A stretch of 64,000 bases of DNA from Grammothele lineata (lineage: Eukaryota > Basidiomycota > Agaricomycetes > Polyporales > Polyporaceae). The notes beneath the pieces are model-generated. The model was given only the letters and a program-made list of their open reading frames with translations. It was not told the DNA's origin and ran no database searches. The DNA lies in contig NDFF03000398.1 of the NCBI GenBank assembly GCA_002150815.3, positions 434,001-498,000 on the forward strand, given 5' to 3'. Made by a program: the position numbers and the translations under genes. This document shows positions 1 to 15,032 of this stretch, piece by piece. The stretch's first letter is position 1. Each line of letters begins with the position of its first letter.

Positions 1-270
1 CGCGTCGTTCCAGATGCCCGCGAACCGCGAGCTCGGCGTGGAGGTTTACAAGCGGCTCGGAGGATGGCTGGCCGATGGAATCATCAAGGTATGTGTTTAT
101 ATGCACGTTCGATCGGTCGGACGGAGAGGCTGACGGAGTACATTTTGTAGCCGAATCGCGTCGAGCTACTCCCGAGCGGGCTCTCGGGTATCGAGGAGGG
201 GCTCGAGCGGATGGCCGCCGGAAAGATTAGTGGGGTGAAGCTGGTTGTACGTGTTGCGGAGACTCCGTAG
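1..270 (+). CDS. ToxD-like MDR oxidoreductase, 3' fragment at window edge
   Basis: This is the C-terminal end of a zinc-independent medium-chain dehydrogenase/reductase (MDR, GroES-like/enoyl-reductase class) that predicts an NAD(P)H-dependent reductase. The reading frame resembles the ends of four complete paralogues in the window: an NRELGVEVYKRLGGWL segment, then an intron (89-150, GTATGT...TTGTAG), then a final exon starting PNRVE and ending in a TAG at 268-270. The intron falls where the last intron of the paralogues falls. The 5' part lies outside the window, so nothing can be said about the cofactor site. The next paralogue starts 570 bp downstream on the same strand, which suggests tandem duplication. 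The substrate is unknown. Confidence 0.85.
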
Positions 271-840
271 ACTCGAACACTAGGCTACGGATACCTCCAT
301 AATTAGAGTGAATTTTGCTCTAGTTCTTTCTCGTGTGGTGTATAGTGGCATTTGTCGTCCATAACCATGTATGTCTGGCATTCGTAGCTGTTTTTTTGGG
401 GGAATTACTGAATCGTCCATCCTACCTGCACAACGACATCGAACCCACTCGAATCCCGAGGGACGATGCGTAGCCGTGTATCCGGCAGGGATCCCGGCAA
501 ACCATACAGGCCATAAGGAACATTGTGGGGCTGACCCACTTTTGTCCGCACCATTGAAGACGGTGGCCGATACTGTGAATGTATGCGGTCCTAAACATCC
601 GAGCCTCCAGGGGCTGTCGGGCAAAGTACACTTGATGACTAGAGCCAGGGCCCACCCCGTTCCCGAGGCACCTTGCATCAGAAACTGCCATATGCCCTCA
701 GATCGCGGTCACCGTCACCCGGGGGACACAGGTGCCAGACGTACATATACCACGGTCGACTCCAACCGGAACAAACCCGAGTACCCCTAAGCAGCACAAG
801 TGTCTCCCTTTCCCCCATCACCCGACTTTAAACGTCCACC
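271..840. other. Intergenic, tandem MDR genes
   Basis: The stretch separates two co-oriented MDR genes. Overlapping open frames of 89-139 codons occur on both strands, but none resembles a known family. It should hold the 3' UTR of the first gene and the promoter of the next. I see no TATA box or repeat. Confidence 0.5.
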
Positions 841-2177
841 ATGGCCCCGACGACACAAAAAGCCCTTGTCACCCCGAGCAAAGATGCGCCCTGGGAGCTG
901 CGCATAGACTGGCCCGTTACCCCGCCCGGGCCCGGTCAGGTCCTCGTCAAGATCGTCGCAGGGGCACTCAACCCTGCCGACTGGTACCTTGCAAAGAACG
1001 GTCCACCTCCCCCCTTTCAAGAGCTTTTCAAGTACCCCTTCATCAGCGGCATCGAGGGTTCAGGTATTGTCGAAGAGCTTGGGGAGGGCGTCGAAGGCCT
1101 CGCTAAAGGAGACAAGATGTGCGCGTTCTTGGTTCATGCGCCCGCTGCTGTGCTGTGAAGCTGATCATGGCTCCTCCGTAGTATTTTCCCTTCGACGGGA
1201 CGCGACCCAGAGACGACGACCTTCAAGGAGTACGCCACTGTCGTCGCGGAGAACGCAGCCAAAGTGAGGTGACCAGCATCTTCCACTCGTCTTATCGTTG
1301 ACTCTGCTGTGTCGGCTTAGATTCCGGACAACATCACTTTCGAGCAGGCTGCGTCGGTACCCATCGGCCTCGCTACCGCTATCTGTGGCATCTGGAGTCA
1401 TCACTCGGAAGCGGCCTCGCTGGATTTTCCCGCGCCTTGGGAGGAAGGGGGAACCACAAAGTTCGCGGGGAAGCCCGCGCTCGTCGTCGGGGGGTCCTCG
1501 TCTGTAGGCCAGTACGGTGAGTCGTCGTAGTACGAGCTGCCTCCATGTGATAAGCAACCCACCAACCATTTCTCAGCAATCCAAGCAGCGAGAATGAACG
1601 GCTTCGCGCCGATCATCACGACTTCTTCACTCAAGCACGAATCCTGGCTCAAGTCCCTAGGTGCGACGCACGTAATCGACCGTAGTCTCGCACCCGAGGC
1701 CATTCACGCTGCCATCGCAAACATCATCGGAGACGAACCTCTCCTCTACGCCTGCGACGCTATCGGGATCCCCGAGACGCAGCGGCTCACGTACCCGGCG
1801 CTCAGCACGGGCGGCGGGCTCGTCACGGTGCGGCCGGGGCCGAATACGCCCTTCGAGGACCTGATGAAGCCGGAGGATGGGAAGAAGATTGTGCGTCCGT
1901 TTGGGTCCTTCCAGTTTCCCGGGAACCATGCGCTCGGGCTGGAGGTGTACGAGAGGTTGACCGGGTGGCTGACGGACGGGACGATTGTGGTGGGTCTCTC
2001 AATCTGGCTGCGATTGGGAGAAGATCTTCTGACAATATGGCTTGTTTCCTCTAGCCAAACCGCGTTGAGGTGATTCCTGGCGCGCTGGCGGGTATCTCGG
2101 AAGGTCTGAAGCGTCTGGAAGAGAATCAAGTGAGCGGCACCAAGTTGATCTTCCGCCTTGAAGATACACCGGCGTGA
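841..2177 (+). CDS. ToxD-like MDR oxidoreductase (paralogue 2)
   Basis: Predicted cytosolic NAD(P)H-dependent reductase of the zinc-free MDR superfamily (GroES-like N-terminal domain, Rossmann C-terminal domain). I infer five exons: 841-1118, 1182-1263, 1321-1516, 1577-1989 and 2055-2177, giving 363 residues, normal for the family. Visible landmarks are the opening TQKALV strand, the G-P-G-Q-V-L-V-K GroES strand, the GIEGSGIVEELG turn, KGDKI across the first intron and the GGSSSVGQY nucleotide-binding loop across the third. The ATG is fixed by alignment with the paralogues. No structural-zinc cysteine cluster is seen. It resembles the paralogue at 9113-10427 most closely. The family includes trans-acting enoyl reductases of fungal metabolism, but the substrate here is unknown. 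Confidence 0.88.
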
Positions 2178-3014
2178 GGCTGGAACTTGAATGTCGTCAT
2201 GTACACGGGTCGCCGAGCCTGGTCGAATTGTAACTCATGGGTGAAAGGCATATACATCCACCCTCCAAACCGCGTGAAAGGCGTGAATGCCTTTGCGCCG
2301 TACGCTCATCTCGAGACACACGGTGCATGAGGATCTTGCAAGTACTGGCAGGACTCATGTTGGCCATCGCTGGCGGGAAAGCTGAGAGACTCCACGTGGC
2401 AAGCGGCAAGACTTGAATATTGTTGCGTTTTCAGCCTACGTAAGCAAAAATCATTGGATCGGCTTAACCGGACAGGATCGACTCCCGGAGCGCTCGTCCA
2501 TGTGGGGCGAGTAGGCGTATCAGGCGCCCGAACTCGCCTCCTCCTCCTCCCGTCCCAAGTTGACCTCCGCCACTGGTGGCAGCCGCCAACGAGTTTCGAA
2601 TTCCGACCTGCTTCCTCCCAATCATGCATATTTCCGCGCAACGCTTGGAGGGAAGGTTGTCGCATCTCATAGCCATTGAATGACAATATGCTTTCATCTG
2701 ACGTCCCGCGCTGGTTCCTCGAATGCCTGCCGGTTGTCTATGAATTCGAAGTACTCCGACGACGCCCTCGGAGGTGAAGCCCACGACTGAATCTATCTCG
2801 AGGATTCGATGATCAAACATGCGTTGACATCTGTCGTATCACCTGGACATTATCTGGGAAAGCTATGTAGCGCCTTACCATGCCATGATGCGACGCCTCA
2901 CTGGGAGACTTTGAGTAAGCGGGCTAGACGTGCCCTCCTTGTACGTGTCACTTCCTTCCTCGTTCACCAAGCTCTCACCTAGACTCGCTCGAATTCCCAC
3001 TCAACAGGGAGCAA
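2178..3014. other. Intergenic before HET gene
   Basis: No supported gene. Open frames of up to 126 codons occur on both strands but are mutually overlapping and resemble nothing known. It separates the MDR gene from the HET-domain gene on the same strand. Confidence 0.5.
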
Positions 3015-5148
3015 ATGTGGTTACTGAGCACGGCTCGTGCAGAACTTCATTTCTTTTCCGATCCTGGAGCAATACCCGGCGGTTACGCAATCCTCTCCCA
3101 CACCTGGAACAGCGACGAGCAAACATTTCAGGATGTCCAAGCTATCATCACCTCTTGTAAATCGACTGGCAAGAACCCTCGTGACTACGTCGCCTCCAAG
3201 ATTCGCAACTCGTGTCTTATCGCTGAGTGTGACGGATACGCTTGGGTGTGGATCGACACGTGCTGCATCAACAAGGAGAGCAGTACGGAGCTTTCCGAGG
3301 CGATCAACTCGATGTTCAACTGGTATGTCCTCTCGGAAGTCTGCTACGCATACCTCGAGGACGTCCATGCGACGGACGACCCCCACGCCCAGAATTCCCA
3401 ATTCTGGCATTCGCGATGGCACACACGTGGATGGACGTTGCAGGAACTCCTCGCGCCTGCTCTCCTTATTTTCCTCTCGAAGGAATGGCAGACAATCGGG
3501 ACGAAACACGACCTCCGCGATACCCTGAAGTTCATCACCGGCATCCACCCCCTCTACCTCACGCGCCACAATAACTTCTTGCATGCTCCAATATCTCGAC
3601 GGATGTCCTGGGCGTCTCGTCGTAAGACAACGCGTGTGGAGGACGAGGCGTATTGTCTCCTCGGTCTCTTCAACGTCAGTATGCCCATTCTTTATGGCGA
3701 GGGTCAATATGCGTTCATTCGTCTGCAGCAAGAACTGGCCCGGCAGCACTTTGACACCACCCTGTTCGCATGGGGCCCCATCTACCACTGGGAGAACGAA
3801 CCCCTTCCCGCGGAGTCCCTCTCACACATCTGGTTCGACTTCCATGGCGTATCCCACTCGAGAAGGTTTCTCTTCGCCCATTCTCCTAGCGAATTCGCTG
3901 CAGCGGGTGGCTACTTCTACACTCCCAACCTCTCTCCCTCTCAGGTCCTCCAGCCATACCTTGATTCGCAGTGGTCCAGTGACGTACGTTCTTCACACTC
4001 ACAGCGCATGTCATATATCTAATCGAGAATTCTAGAATCCAAATCCTGTGGATGTCAGCAAGCGCAGCACTGGCCCCTGGGGTACGATCGAGCTCCCCTC
4101 GTTCGAAGTCACTAGTCACGGAATGAAATGTCGTTTTCCCATTGCGGAAGTAGGCGAGCTCACGATCGCCGTCCTCCTAGTGGAGGACTATCGGCATATT
4201 GGCCTCATATTACATCCCGCTCAATCCGACGAGCTTCAAGATCCGAACCGCAAGATGTACTACGTCTCATGGACCTTCCAGCGCCAGCAAACGTACGCCG
4301 TCTGCCGGCTTGCCTATCTCGGAAACGACCTCTACAACCTTTGCTTCGACGGGAAACCTCTCCGTCCGGCCTGGCGCGATATTTACATCCACGCGAGCCC
4401 CGGCCCCATAGAGCGCATGGACCCCGCGCACCTCGTCCTCCGCTTCGGCCCCGACCGCTCCCCCACCCCGTTCCGCGTCCCGCGCTGGCTCGTCAGCGCG
4501 TTCGCCACCCTCCAATTCTTCCCGCAGTCCGGTACCGCACGCACGGACACAAACGCGTCCGAGCAGCTCTGGGTCGAGTTCACGAACACGGTCGTCTCCG
4601 CGAAGCTCCACGTCCGCTTCGGCCTCTGCGCGCGCTCGATGAACGCGGCGGGCCAGCCTGCGCACTGGGCGTGGGCGGACTTTCGCGCGGAGGAGACGTG
4701 GTCTACGCGCTGGGAGAAGCGGGTACACGATTGCGAGACGGACCACGTTGACGACTGGGGCGGGGCGCCACGCGCGTTCGGCACTCCAGAGCGCACGATC
4801 TGGCTCGCGTTCGCGCCGTGCCCACACGCGCCCGCGGAGACGCGCGTGCTTGCGATGGCGATTGGCGGGAGTGTGTACGATGAGATACAGCGTGAGGCGG
4901 GTCTTTTCATTGTGTCGCGCGCGCCGCGGCAGCCGCTGCGAGTGTTGACTGAGGGTGTGCCGGACCCAGCGCGAGGGATTGCAGCGGGCCCCGCCGGGAC
5001 AGGCTCACGCCGACGTGAGCGCGACGATGCGCGCGCGCGGGGCATCGTCTTCGCGGGGTCTGCTGCAGCGGTGTCGGGGACCTTTCTTGTGGCTGCGATG
5101 TTCTTCGTAGCTTGTAGGGCCGTAGTACGAGCTCATTCTCGACCATGA
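3015..5148 (+). CDS. HET-domain protein with C-terminal hydrophobic segment
   Basis: Heterokaryon-incompatibility (HET) domain protein of about 693 residues. The start MWLLSTARAELHFF is the usual opening of basidiomycete HET proteins. The domain shows the three hallmark blocks: AILSHTW (residues 25-31), WIDTCCINKESSTELSEAIN (79-98) and RGWTLQELLAP (138-148). One phase-0 intron is inferred at 3984-4035; the second exon runs 4036-5148. The C-terminal two thirds match no domain I know. The last 35 residues hold a hydrophobic stretch of about 20 residues (FAGSAAAVSGTFLVAAMFF) followed by basic residues, a possible tail anchor. HET domains trigger regulated cell death after non-self recognition in ascomycetes; in basidiomycetes they form large families whose role is mostly untested. 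A second HET gene lies at 27824-29782. Confidence 0.88.
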
Positions 5149-8559
<3,411 letters not shown>

Positions 8560-9112
8560 ATGTACAAGGGCCCGGGTAGGATTCGTGGTGTGCGTCTTTC
8601 TCTGATTCTACCGGACATCCTTGTACACCTTGTCTAACAATGCCATGATGCGGTAGCATCCATGTATGCTGTGTTAAGAATTCGATGGCGACGGAGATAG
8701 AGCATGACTGTTCAGAGCGAGTAAGCTTCGGGCCGAAGTATCTACGACCCACCCGGAAATCCGATGTTTGGTACGGCTGTAGGACTTGGGTTCGAGATCA
8801 ACATCCCTAACGTGTGTGTCCACTTCGATTCGGATGCCCTGAGATCGCAGTTGTGGTACGTATGCGTAAGTCTGTGCTTTGACTTCGCCTGTGTGTATGC
8901 AGAGGACGGGAGTGTTTGTGGGGCACTACCGCCGAACCTATCATACAGGATGGTACCCACGTCAATCCCGAGATCGACTGTAGAATCGGCTCAGATACAG
9001 TAGGAAACGCCAAACGTACAAGAGCGCGACGATTTTCGGTCAGAAAACACAGAAGTATCGTCTCTACCGCATAACCACCGCCCATTCACACAGCTTACTC
9101 CCTTCGCGCACT
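8560..9112. other. Intergenic between GMC and MDR genes
   Basis: Both flanking genes point rightward, so this holds the GMC 3' UTR and the promoter of the MDR gene at 9113. I see no gene, repeat or clear TATA box. Confidence 0.5.
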
Positions 9113-10427
9113 ATGGTCCCTCAGACTCAGAAGGCTCTCGTAATCCCGTCCAAGGGAGCACCCTGGGAGTTGCGTACCGACTGGCCCGTACCGACACCCG
9201 AGCCAGGCGAGGTGCTGGTAAAGGTGATCGCGGCCGGACTCAACAAGGCCGACTGGTATATGCAGGCGCACGGGCTGCCCTTTGTCACGACCTACCCCTT
9301 CGTCGGTGGGCTCGATGGTGCTGGCATCGTTGAAGACGTCGGGGAGGGCGTAGATAACGTCGCGAAAGGGGACAAAATGTACGTATGTTCCCTCGTGTGT
9401 TGGACTTTCGGTACTGACAGTATCGCTGGTGTGGTCTTTCGAACTAGTCTCTTTCGCGGCTCGTTCGATCCTCGGATGGCGACATTCAAGGAGTATACTG
9501 TCACTCCCGCTGAAAACGTTGCTCTGGTAAGTACGGCCGCTAGATACGTACAAAGGAAGCTTCAGCTCATTTCGGTATTTCGTAGATCCCTGGCCACCTG
9601 AGCTTTGACGAAGCCACCACGGTCCCCAGTGGGCTCGCCACGGTCGCCGCCGGCATCTGGAGTCACCATCCCGAGGCGAGCTCGCTCAACTTTCCCGCTC
9701 CCTGGGAGGAAGGCGGGAACACGAAGTTCGCAGGCAAACCTGCGTTCATCGTGGGGGGATCTTCTTCTGTCGGTCAATACGGTCAGTCGCGGTATCACGT
9801 AGGTTGGAATGAGCACTCATCGTACGCCACACAGCCATACAAGCGGCGCGGATGAACGGCTTCGCACCGATTATCACAACATCGTCGCTCCAGCACGAAG
9901 ATTTCCTCAAATCCCTCGGTGCAACGCACGTCCTAGACCGTAACCTCACGCTCGAAGCCACTCGCGCAGCTATTGCGAGTGTCACCGGAGGGACGCCAGT
10001 CATATACGCGTTCGACGCCATCGGGGCCCCAGAGACGCAGCGCCTTGCATACGCCGCCCTCGGAACGGGCGGAGGGTTCGTGTCAGTGAGGCCTGGGCCG
10101 AACGTGGCGATCGAAGACCTGATTGAGGTGGGGAGCGAGAAGAAGATCGCGCGCCCGTTCGCGAACTTCCGCATCCCGGCAAACCTCGCTCTCGGGGTCG
10201 AAGTGTATAGAAGACTCGAGGGGTGGCTGCGAGACGGGGTGATCATGGTGGGTCTTGCGATGTACTGAAAGTGCTGTGATGCAAAAGGCTGACGTACATA
10301 TGAACAGCCGAACAGAGTGGAGATTGTCAGTGGGGGATTGGCTGGCGCGGCCGAAGGGCTTGAGAAGTTGGGCAACGGTCGTGTTAGTGGCGTGAAGCTT
10401 GTCATTCACCCACACGAAACTTCTTGA
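9113..10427 (+). CDS. ToxD-like MDR oxidoreductase (paralogue 3)
   Basis: Complete MDR reductase of 357 residues in five inferred exons: 9113-9378, 9448-9526, 9586-9781, 9835-10247 and 10308-10427. The intron positions equal those of the gene at 841-2177, and the exon lengths 196 and 413 are identical in the two, marking a recent duplicate. Landmarks: TQKALV start, GEVLVKV strand, KGDKI bridging intron 1, the ATFKEYTV segment, the GGSSSVGQY cofactor loop split by intron 3, and a PNRVEI final exon. It should bind NAD(P)H and reduce an activated double bond or a quinone; the substrate is unknown. It follows a GMC oxidoreductase and precedes a P450 on the same strand. Confidence 0.9.
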
Positions 10428-11352
10428 GAGCGCGAATTGGGGCTATGGATATTCGCATATAGAAAGCTCATGTCACCAAGTTTCCCTGATCGCCAAATTA
10501 TCCGCATGTGCGTTTTGACCCCACGGTACTCACCAGTGTCTCCTCATCTCGCTGCATGCGATCCTCAACGATAAAATTGAAATGAGGAAGCGCTGTTGGA
10601 CCCTCACCGCAAACAATACGATTCGGGGACTTGATCTTTATATTTCGGTGCAGGAATGGAAGACAGCTCGTCATGTAAGTTCTTATTGGGCCCCTAAACG
10701 GCCGATGGCGACTTAACTCTAGCTGCGGCATGGTATGAGACTCTCGAATACTTCAAACAACGTAACTCAAAGATCATGTGCACTCACCATTTACACGATC
10801 TATCTTGAGGATTTCCCAGCTGTGACCACTCGGGTAGACGACACGAGATGTTCTGAAAGGTGGTGGTTGGTTCCGAAGAACTCTGTTGTCAGGCTGCCGA
10901 CGTCATCCTACCGGCCTGATCGGGATCTCAGAGAGATCTGATCTCATTGTAAATATTGACCATAACAGACGCCCGCGCCCAGTTGGAATCCAACTTCTCA
11001 TATGTACTGTCCTTCCACTTCTTGCCTTCCCGCTATATTGCCCTTTGAATCTGGGTACGGTACCCTCTATTGCTTGAAACATGCCAACAGGGGTAAGCAG
11101 CGCAGAATCGCCGCACCAAAGACCAACCAAAAACGGCGAATCCCCTGTGCGGACTCTTCGCCAAGCCAGCGCCTGCCAGTAACATACACGTATCAAGGGA
11201 CCATGATAGTGTTTGCAACACAGCGCTAGAGGACAGCGTCGGGAGGATACTTCACCGAGCCGGTAGACGTCGGAGGATGGAAGAGTTCTCGGTGATACCT
11301 CGATTCCACGCAGGCGTTAACGCTTCGCTTATTAATCCCCTGCTACAGCAAT

Positions 11353-11376
11353 CTACTGTAGGTGCTACTGTAGGTG
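11353..11376 (+). repeat. Tandem 12-bp repeat, two copies
   Basis: CTACTGTAGGTG occurs twice back to back. Each unit contains the near-palindrome CTACTGTAG, so it could be a duplicated regulatory site, but the function is unknown. Confidence 0.6.
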
Positions 11377-11660
11377 CTTGGGGGGCATAAACCGACCTAA
11401 ACCTTTTGCCAAGGCCTTAGCAGCTCAGTAAGACGATGCATGCGGAGAAGCTAATTGCAAAGACAGGCTTCGTGGCAATTTCAAGCGGTGCGTAGCCGAC
11501 GAGCGCTGATCGACGTGTGTAGTGGGCGCCTTAACATCCCGGAAACATGTGCTTCTCCGTCTGAGAACGCCCTCATTCGCTTCACACGGCGCTGCCGAGG
11601 ACGCAGATAGGATGTGGATGCTCCGGAAGCGGCGCGAAGCCAGATGGAAAGAGAAGTGCA

Positions 11661-11667
11661 TATATAA
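11661..11667 (+). promoter_or_regulatory. TATA box of the P450 gene
   Basis: TATATAA lies 61 bp before the ATG at 11728 and is followed by a pyrimidine-rich leader, a typical strong fungal core promoter. Confidence 0.55.
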
Positions 11668-11727
11668 GCGAGCTGCTTCCATCCGGAGCGTCGCTCTCTC
11701 CTTTCCTCCCCTCTCTCCTCTTCCGCC

Positions 11728-14309
11728 ATGCCGCTTTTCGACAGCGTCCCTCAGGTCGCTCTCGTCGCCGCCGCGGTCTACCTTTCCTGGGTCTTAGTCA
11801 GGCCGTTTGTGGTCAAATCGTCGCTAGACAACATCCCGGGGCCCACATCTAACGGTTGGCTGAAAGGTGCGTACAATCGCACAGCGCCCGCCCGTGTTTC
11901 GGTGCTCAGGTGTGCATACTTCTCAGGCAACCTGTCTGAGTTGGTGGGACGTCTGCCATGGACATATCGTGAACACCTTACTCAGCTGTACGGGCGAGTC
12001 TATACCGTTCCTGGCATGCTTGGGGTATGCGACCTATTATATGCGTTTTGGACAAAGTAGCGCTCATTTGCGTGTTTGTGCCCCAGAGCCGTTGGGTCGT
12101 CGTTAGCGACACCAAGGCCATGCACTCCATTTTTATCAAGGACCAAGACACCTACCCCGAGCCCTTCTAGTGCGTGTTGTGTGCACCTCGCTTTGAAGCG
12201 GCGCTGTATATCAGGTACTCATTCTCGGGATAGCACCATGCGCATGATGCTCGGTCCAGGGCTGCTGGGTACTGGTGGTAAGTGTTTCTGCACGACATCT
12301 GAGCGTTCCTTCTGTTATTCAAAAACTGTCGTCAGGCCATCAGCATAGACGGCAACGAAAGATGCTCAACCCTGTCTTCTCGACCAAACACCTTCGCGAG
12401 ATGATGCCCCTCTTCTATCGCGTTATCGAAAAGGTAAGCACTTCAAGTCCACCATCAGCGCCCTCCTCTGGATCTTCACAGGCTGATTGCAAGTCCCTCA
12501 GACGCGCGATGCCGTCACCGAGCGAGTCCGCACCGGCTCTGATGCCACCGAGCTCGACATGCTCTCCTGGATGGGCCGCACAACCCTAGAGGTGATCGGC
12601 CAGGCCGGGCTCGGTTACTCATTCGACCCTCTCACCGAGGACCGCCCGGACGAATTCGCGACTGCGGTCAAGGACTTTTTGTGCGTCTCCTCGCCCTGTC
12701 CCACCACATATCCGTCCGGCTGACCCACCCCCGTGCTCCGCGCGATCGCTGTATGCGCACTCAAACGCCGCCCACAGCCCTCAGCTGGTCGTGTCCATCG
12801 TCCCGCGCGTACTGCTCCCGTACGTATGGTGGATCGGGACGAAATCGTTCCAGCGGCGCGTCGTGGAAGCGCTGCCGAGCAAGAACGTGCAGCGCCTGAA
12901 GGAGATCGCGGACGTGATGCACGCGCGCTCGGTGCTGATCTTCAACGAGAAGAAGGCCGCGCTCGAAAAGGGAGACGACGCGCTGCGCCAGCAGGTCGGC
13001 GAGGGCCGTGACGTCATGAGCATCCTATGTAAGTCGCGTTCGGGCATGGATCGCGCGCGCCCGCGTGGGCGCGCATGCGCCGGCGGCCAGCCGTGTGGAT
13101 CGCTTGTGGATGGGTGGCACGATGCTAAACCCCGTTGGCAGTGAGGGAGAACATGCTCGCTTCGGAGGCAGACAAACTCCCGGATGACGAGCTCATCGCC
13201 CAAGTCTCGTGCGTGGCCCTGCATTCTCTCGCCTCACCTCGCGCTAATTATGAGCGCGGACGGCTGCGCCATCCGGTGCCACAGGACAATGGTCCTCGCG
13301 GGAATGGACACCACCGCAAACACACTGGCGCGCATCCTAGAGCTTCTCGCGGAGCACCCGGATATCCAGGACAAGCTCCGCGCGGAGATCCTGCATGCGG
13401 CCGAGGCGCAGGGCGGAGATGGGAAGCTCGACTACGATACGCTCATGAACCTGCCCTACCTCGAGGCCGTATGCCGCGAGACGTTCCGCACGTACGTAGC
13501 CGGCGCACTTCCATGTTTAGAGATAACGCGCTCACCCACTTCCTTTTCCGACGCAGTTCTCCCGGCGTCACTGCCCTGTTCCGCGAGTGAGTAGCCTCTC
13601 TCGCCAAGCCCCTCGCCATACAAACTCTAATGCTAACTCCGCCGTCTCTCCCCCACTACTACACTTTCGTACCAGCACGTCCGAGGACGCTATCATGCCC
13701 GTCTCAGAGCCCATCCGGCTGCGCGACGGCACACTCACGTCCGCGGTGCCCGTCCCGAAGGGCGCGCGCATCATGGTCGACGTCCGCGCGTGCAACAGCG
13801 ACCCGGCCCTCTGGGGGCCCGACGCGGCCGCGTGGCGTCCCGAGCGTTGGCTCGAGCCGCTCCCGCGTGAGCTGGAGGAGGCGCGTGTGCCTGGGGTTTA
13901 TTCGCATCTGTGAGTATTTGGGTTCTGCGTTGGTTGTTGAGAGTTGACTGAAGCGTTTTCCGACAGGATGACGTTCATTGGCGGGGGCAGGGCGTGCATG
14001 TGCGTACACTGAATTGCGACCTTTGTCAACGGGGAGCCTGATTCTCACACTTGATTCTCTCTGCAGAGGCTTCAAGTTCGCGCAGGTGGAAGCGAGTGCG
14101 TTCTTCCTCCGTACTCGTTCGCGCCCGTCTCCCTCATTGATCTCTTGTATTTTGCTCTCTCAGAGACGGTACTCTTTGTGCTCCTCCAGCGTTTCAAGTT
14201 CGAGCCCACGGGGAAGACCATCCAGTGGAACTTCGCCGGTGTGCAGTACCCGAGCGTCGGTTCGGGCGAGCCGGAGATGCCTTTGAAGGTCTCGCTCTTA
14301 CGTGCGTGA
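11728..14309 (+). CDS. Cytochrome P450 monooxygenase
   Basis: Membrane-anchored microsomal P450 that should hydroxylate or epoxidise a hydrophobic substrate with electrons from P450 reductase. About a dozen exons are inferred. An N-terminal hydrophobic anchor (residues about 8-27) is followed by a proline hinge in NIPGPTSNGWLK. The C-helix region reads HRRQRKMLNPVFS. A family-typical GQAGLGYSFDPL lies in the middle. The I-helix oxygen-binding motif is AGMDTT (near 13300). The K-helix ExxR is ETFR (near 13475). The PERW block follows, and the haem loop FIGGGRACIGF carries the cysteine ligand (near 13975-14075, split by an intron). Every hallmark residue is present, so the gene looks functional. 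The length of about 530-540 residues is normal. I cannot assign a CYP family safely. Confidence 0.88.
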
Positions 14310-14742
14310 GCTTTGGTGGTTGGCTCTCGTTCAGATGCGGAGTGCTCGCGAGGGCGGTTGTGCGTTGTGCTTGGTACCTCTAGGGTTGTGTTCGTAGGAT
14401 TTACACTATGTTTATTGAGAGTCAAGGAAGTGGAATCGCCTGTCCTTGCGCACGCTCCGGCGGTCCCAACCTAGACAACGACGCGCCCGCCGGGATGCGT
14501 CCTGTCTTTGCTCTTCGATTGCCGACTGCTGTCTGTCGTCGCTTGCGCGCGCACGGGCACGTTACCCGACCTCCGCTGAGAGCTCCTCACCGGGCGGCGA
14601 GGATTCACGTCGGCCTAGCGTTCGCGCTCTCCTCAAGTCTCTCGCGCTGCTGCCAGTGAGCGGTCTCGTCCCCCACGCGCTGCTCAGCAGCCCGCTTATT
14701 TTTGCCCACGGATGTGTATTCTTGTTTGACTTCGTAGAATAC
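14310..14742. other. Intergenic, P450 end to tRNA-Arg
   Basis: Contains the P450 3' UTR and the tRNA 5' flank. No gene is supported. Confidence 0.5.
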
Positions 14743-14821
14743 GGCCGCCTGGCGTAATGGCAACGCGTCTGACTACGATTTGGTAATCAGGAGATTGCAG
14801 GTTCGACCCCTGCGGTGGTCA
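14743..14821 (+). tRNA. tRNA-Arg (ACG) with short intron, copy 1
   Basis: A full cloverleaf can be drawn: acceptor GGCCGCC pairs with GGTGGTC (two G-U pairs), D-arm GCGT/ACGC, anticodon stem TCTGA/TCAGG and T-arm GCAGG-TTCGACC-CCTGC, with A as discriminator. The anticodon loop is 14 nt, read as CT-ACG-A, a 7-nt intron (TTTGGTA) and A38. The D-arm and anticodon-arm context resembles yeast tRNA-Arg genes. No T-run of four or more occurs until about 54 nt downstream (14875), unlike copy 2 at 56468-56546. Arg(ACG) is the best reading; another isotype would need a different intron placement. Confidence 0.85.
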
Positions 14822-15032
14822 GATTCTTATTCTTCCAGAGCCTCATTGAAAAATTGATCCCGAGGTCGTCGCTGGTTTTGACCCAAATGATCATCGCCCT
14901 TTGATCGCTCTTTGCTCTTTCCTTCGAGCCCATCGACCCTCTGTACATATGCACTTGTGAGTATTTCTAGCACGAGTACTTGTTCTGATACTTCAGATAA
15001 GCTCACTTTTTCCCCTCCCGCATTAAGTGGGA

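Larger units (their letters stand above)
10428..11727. other. Intergenic and P450 promoter region
   Basis: A 1.3 kb tract without a supported gene. It contains an exact 12-bp tandem duplication near 11353 and a TATA box at 11661. The open frames present are short and mutually overlapping. Confidence 0.5.
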
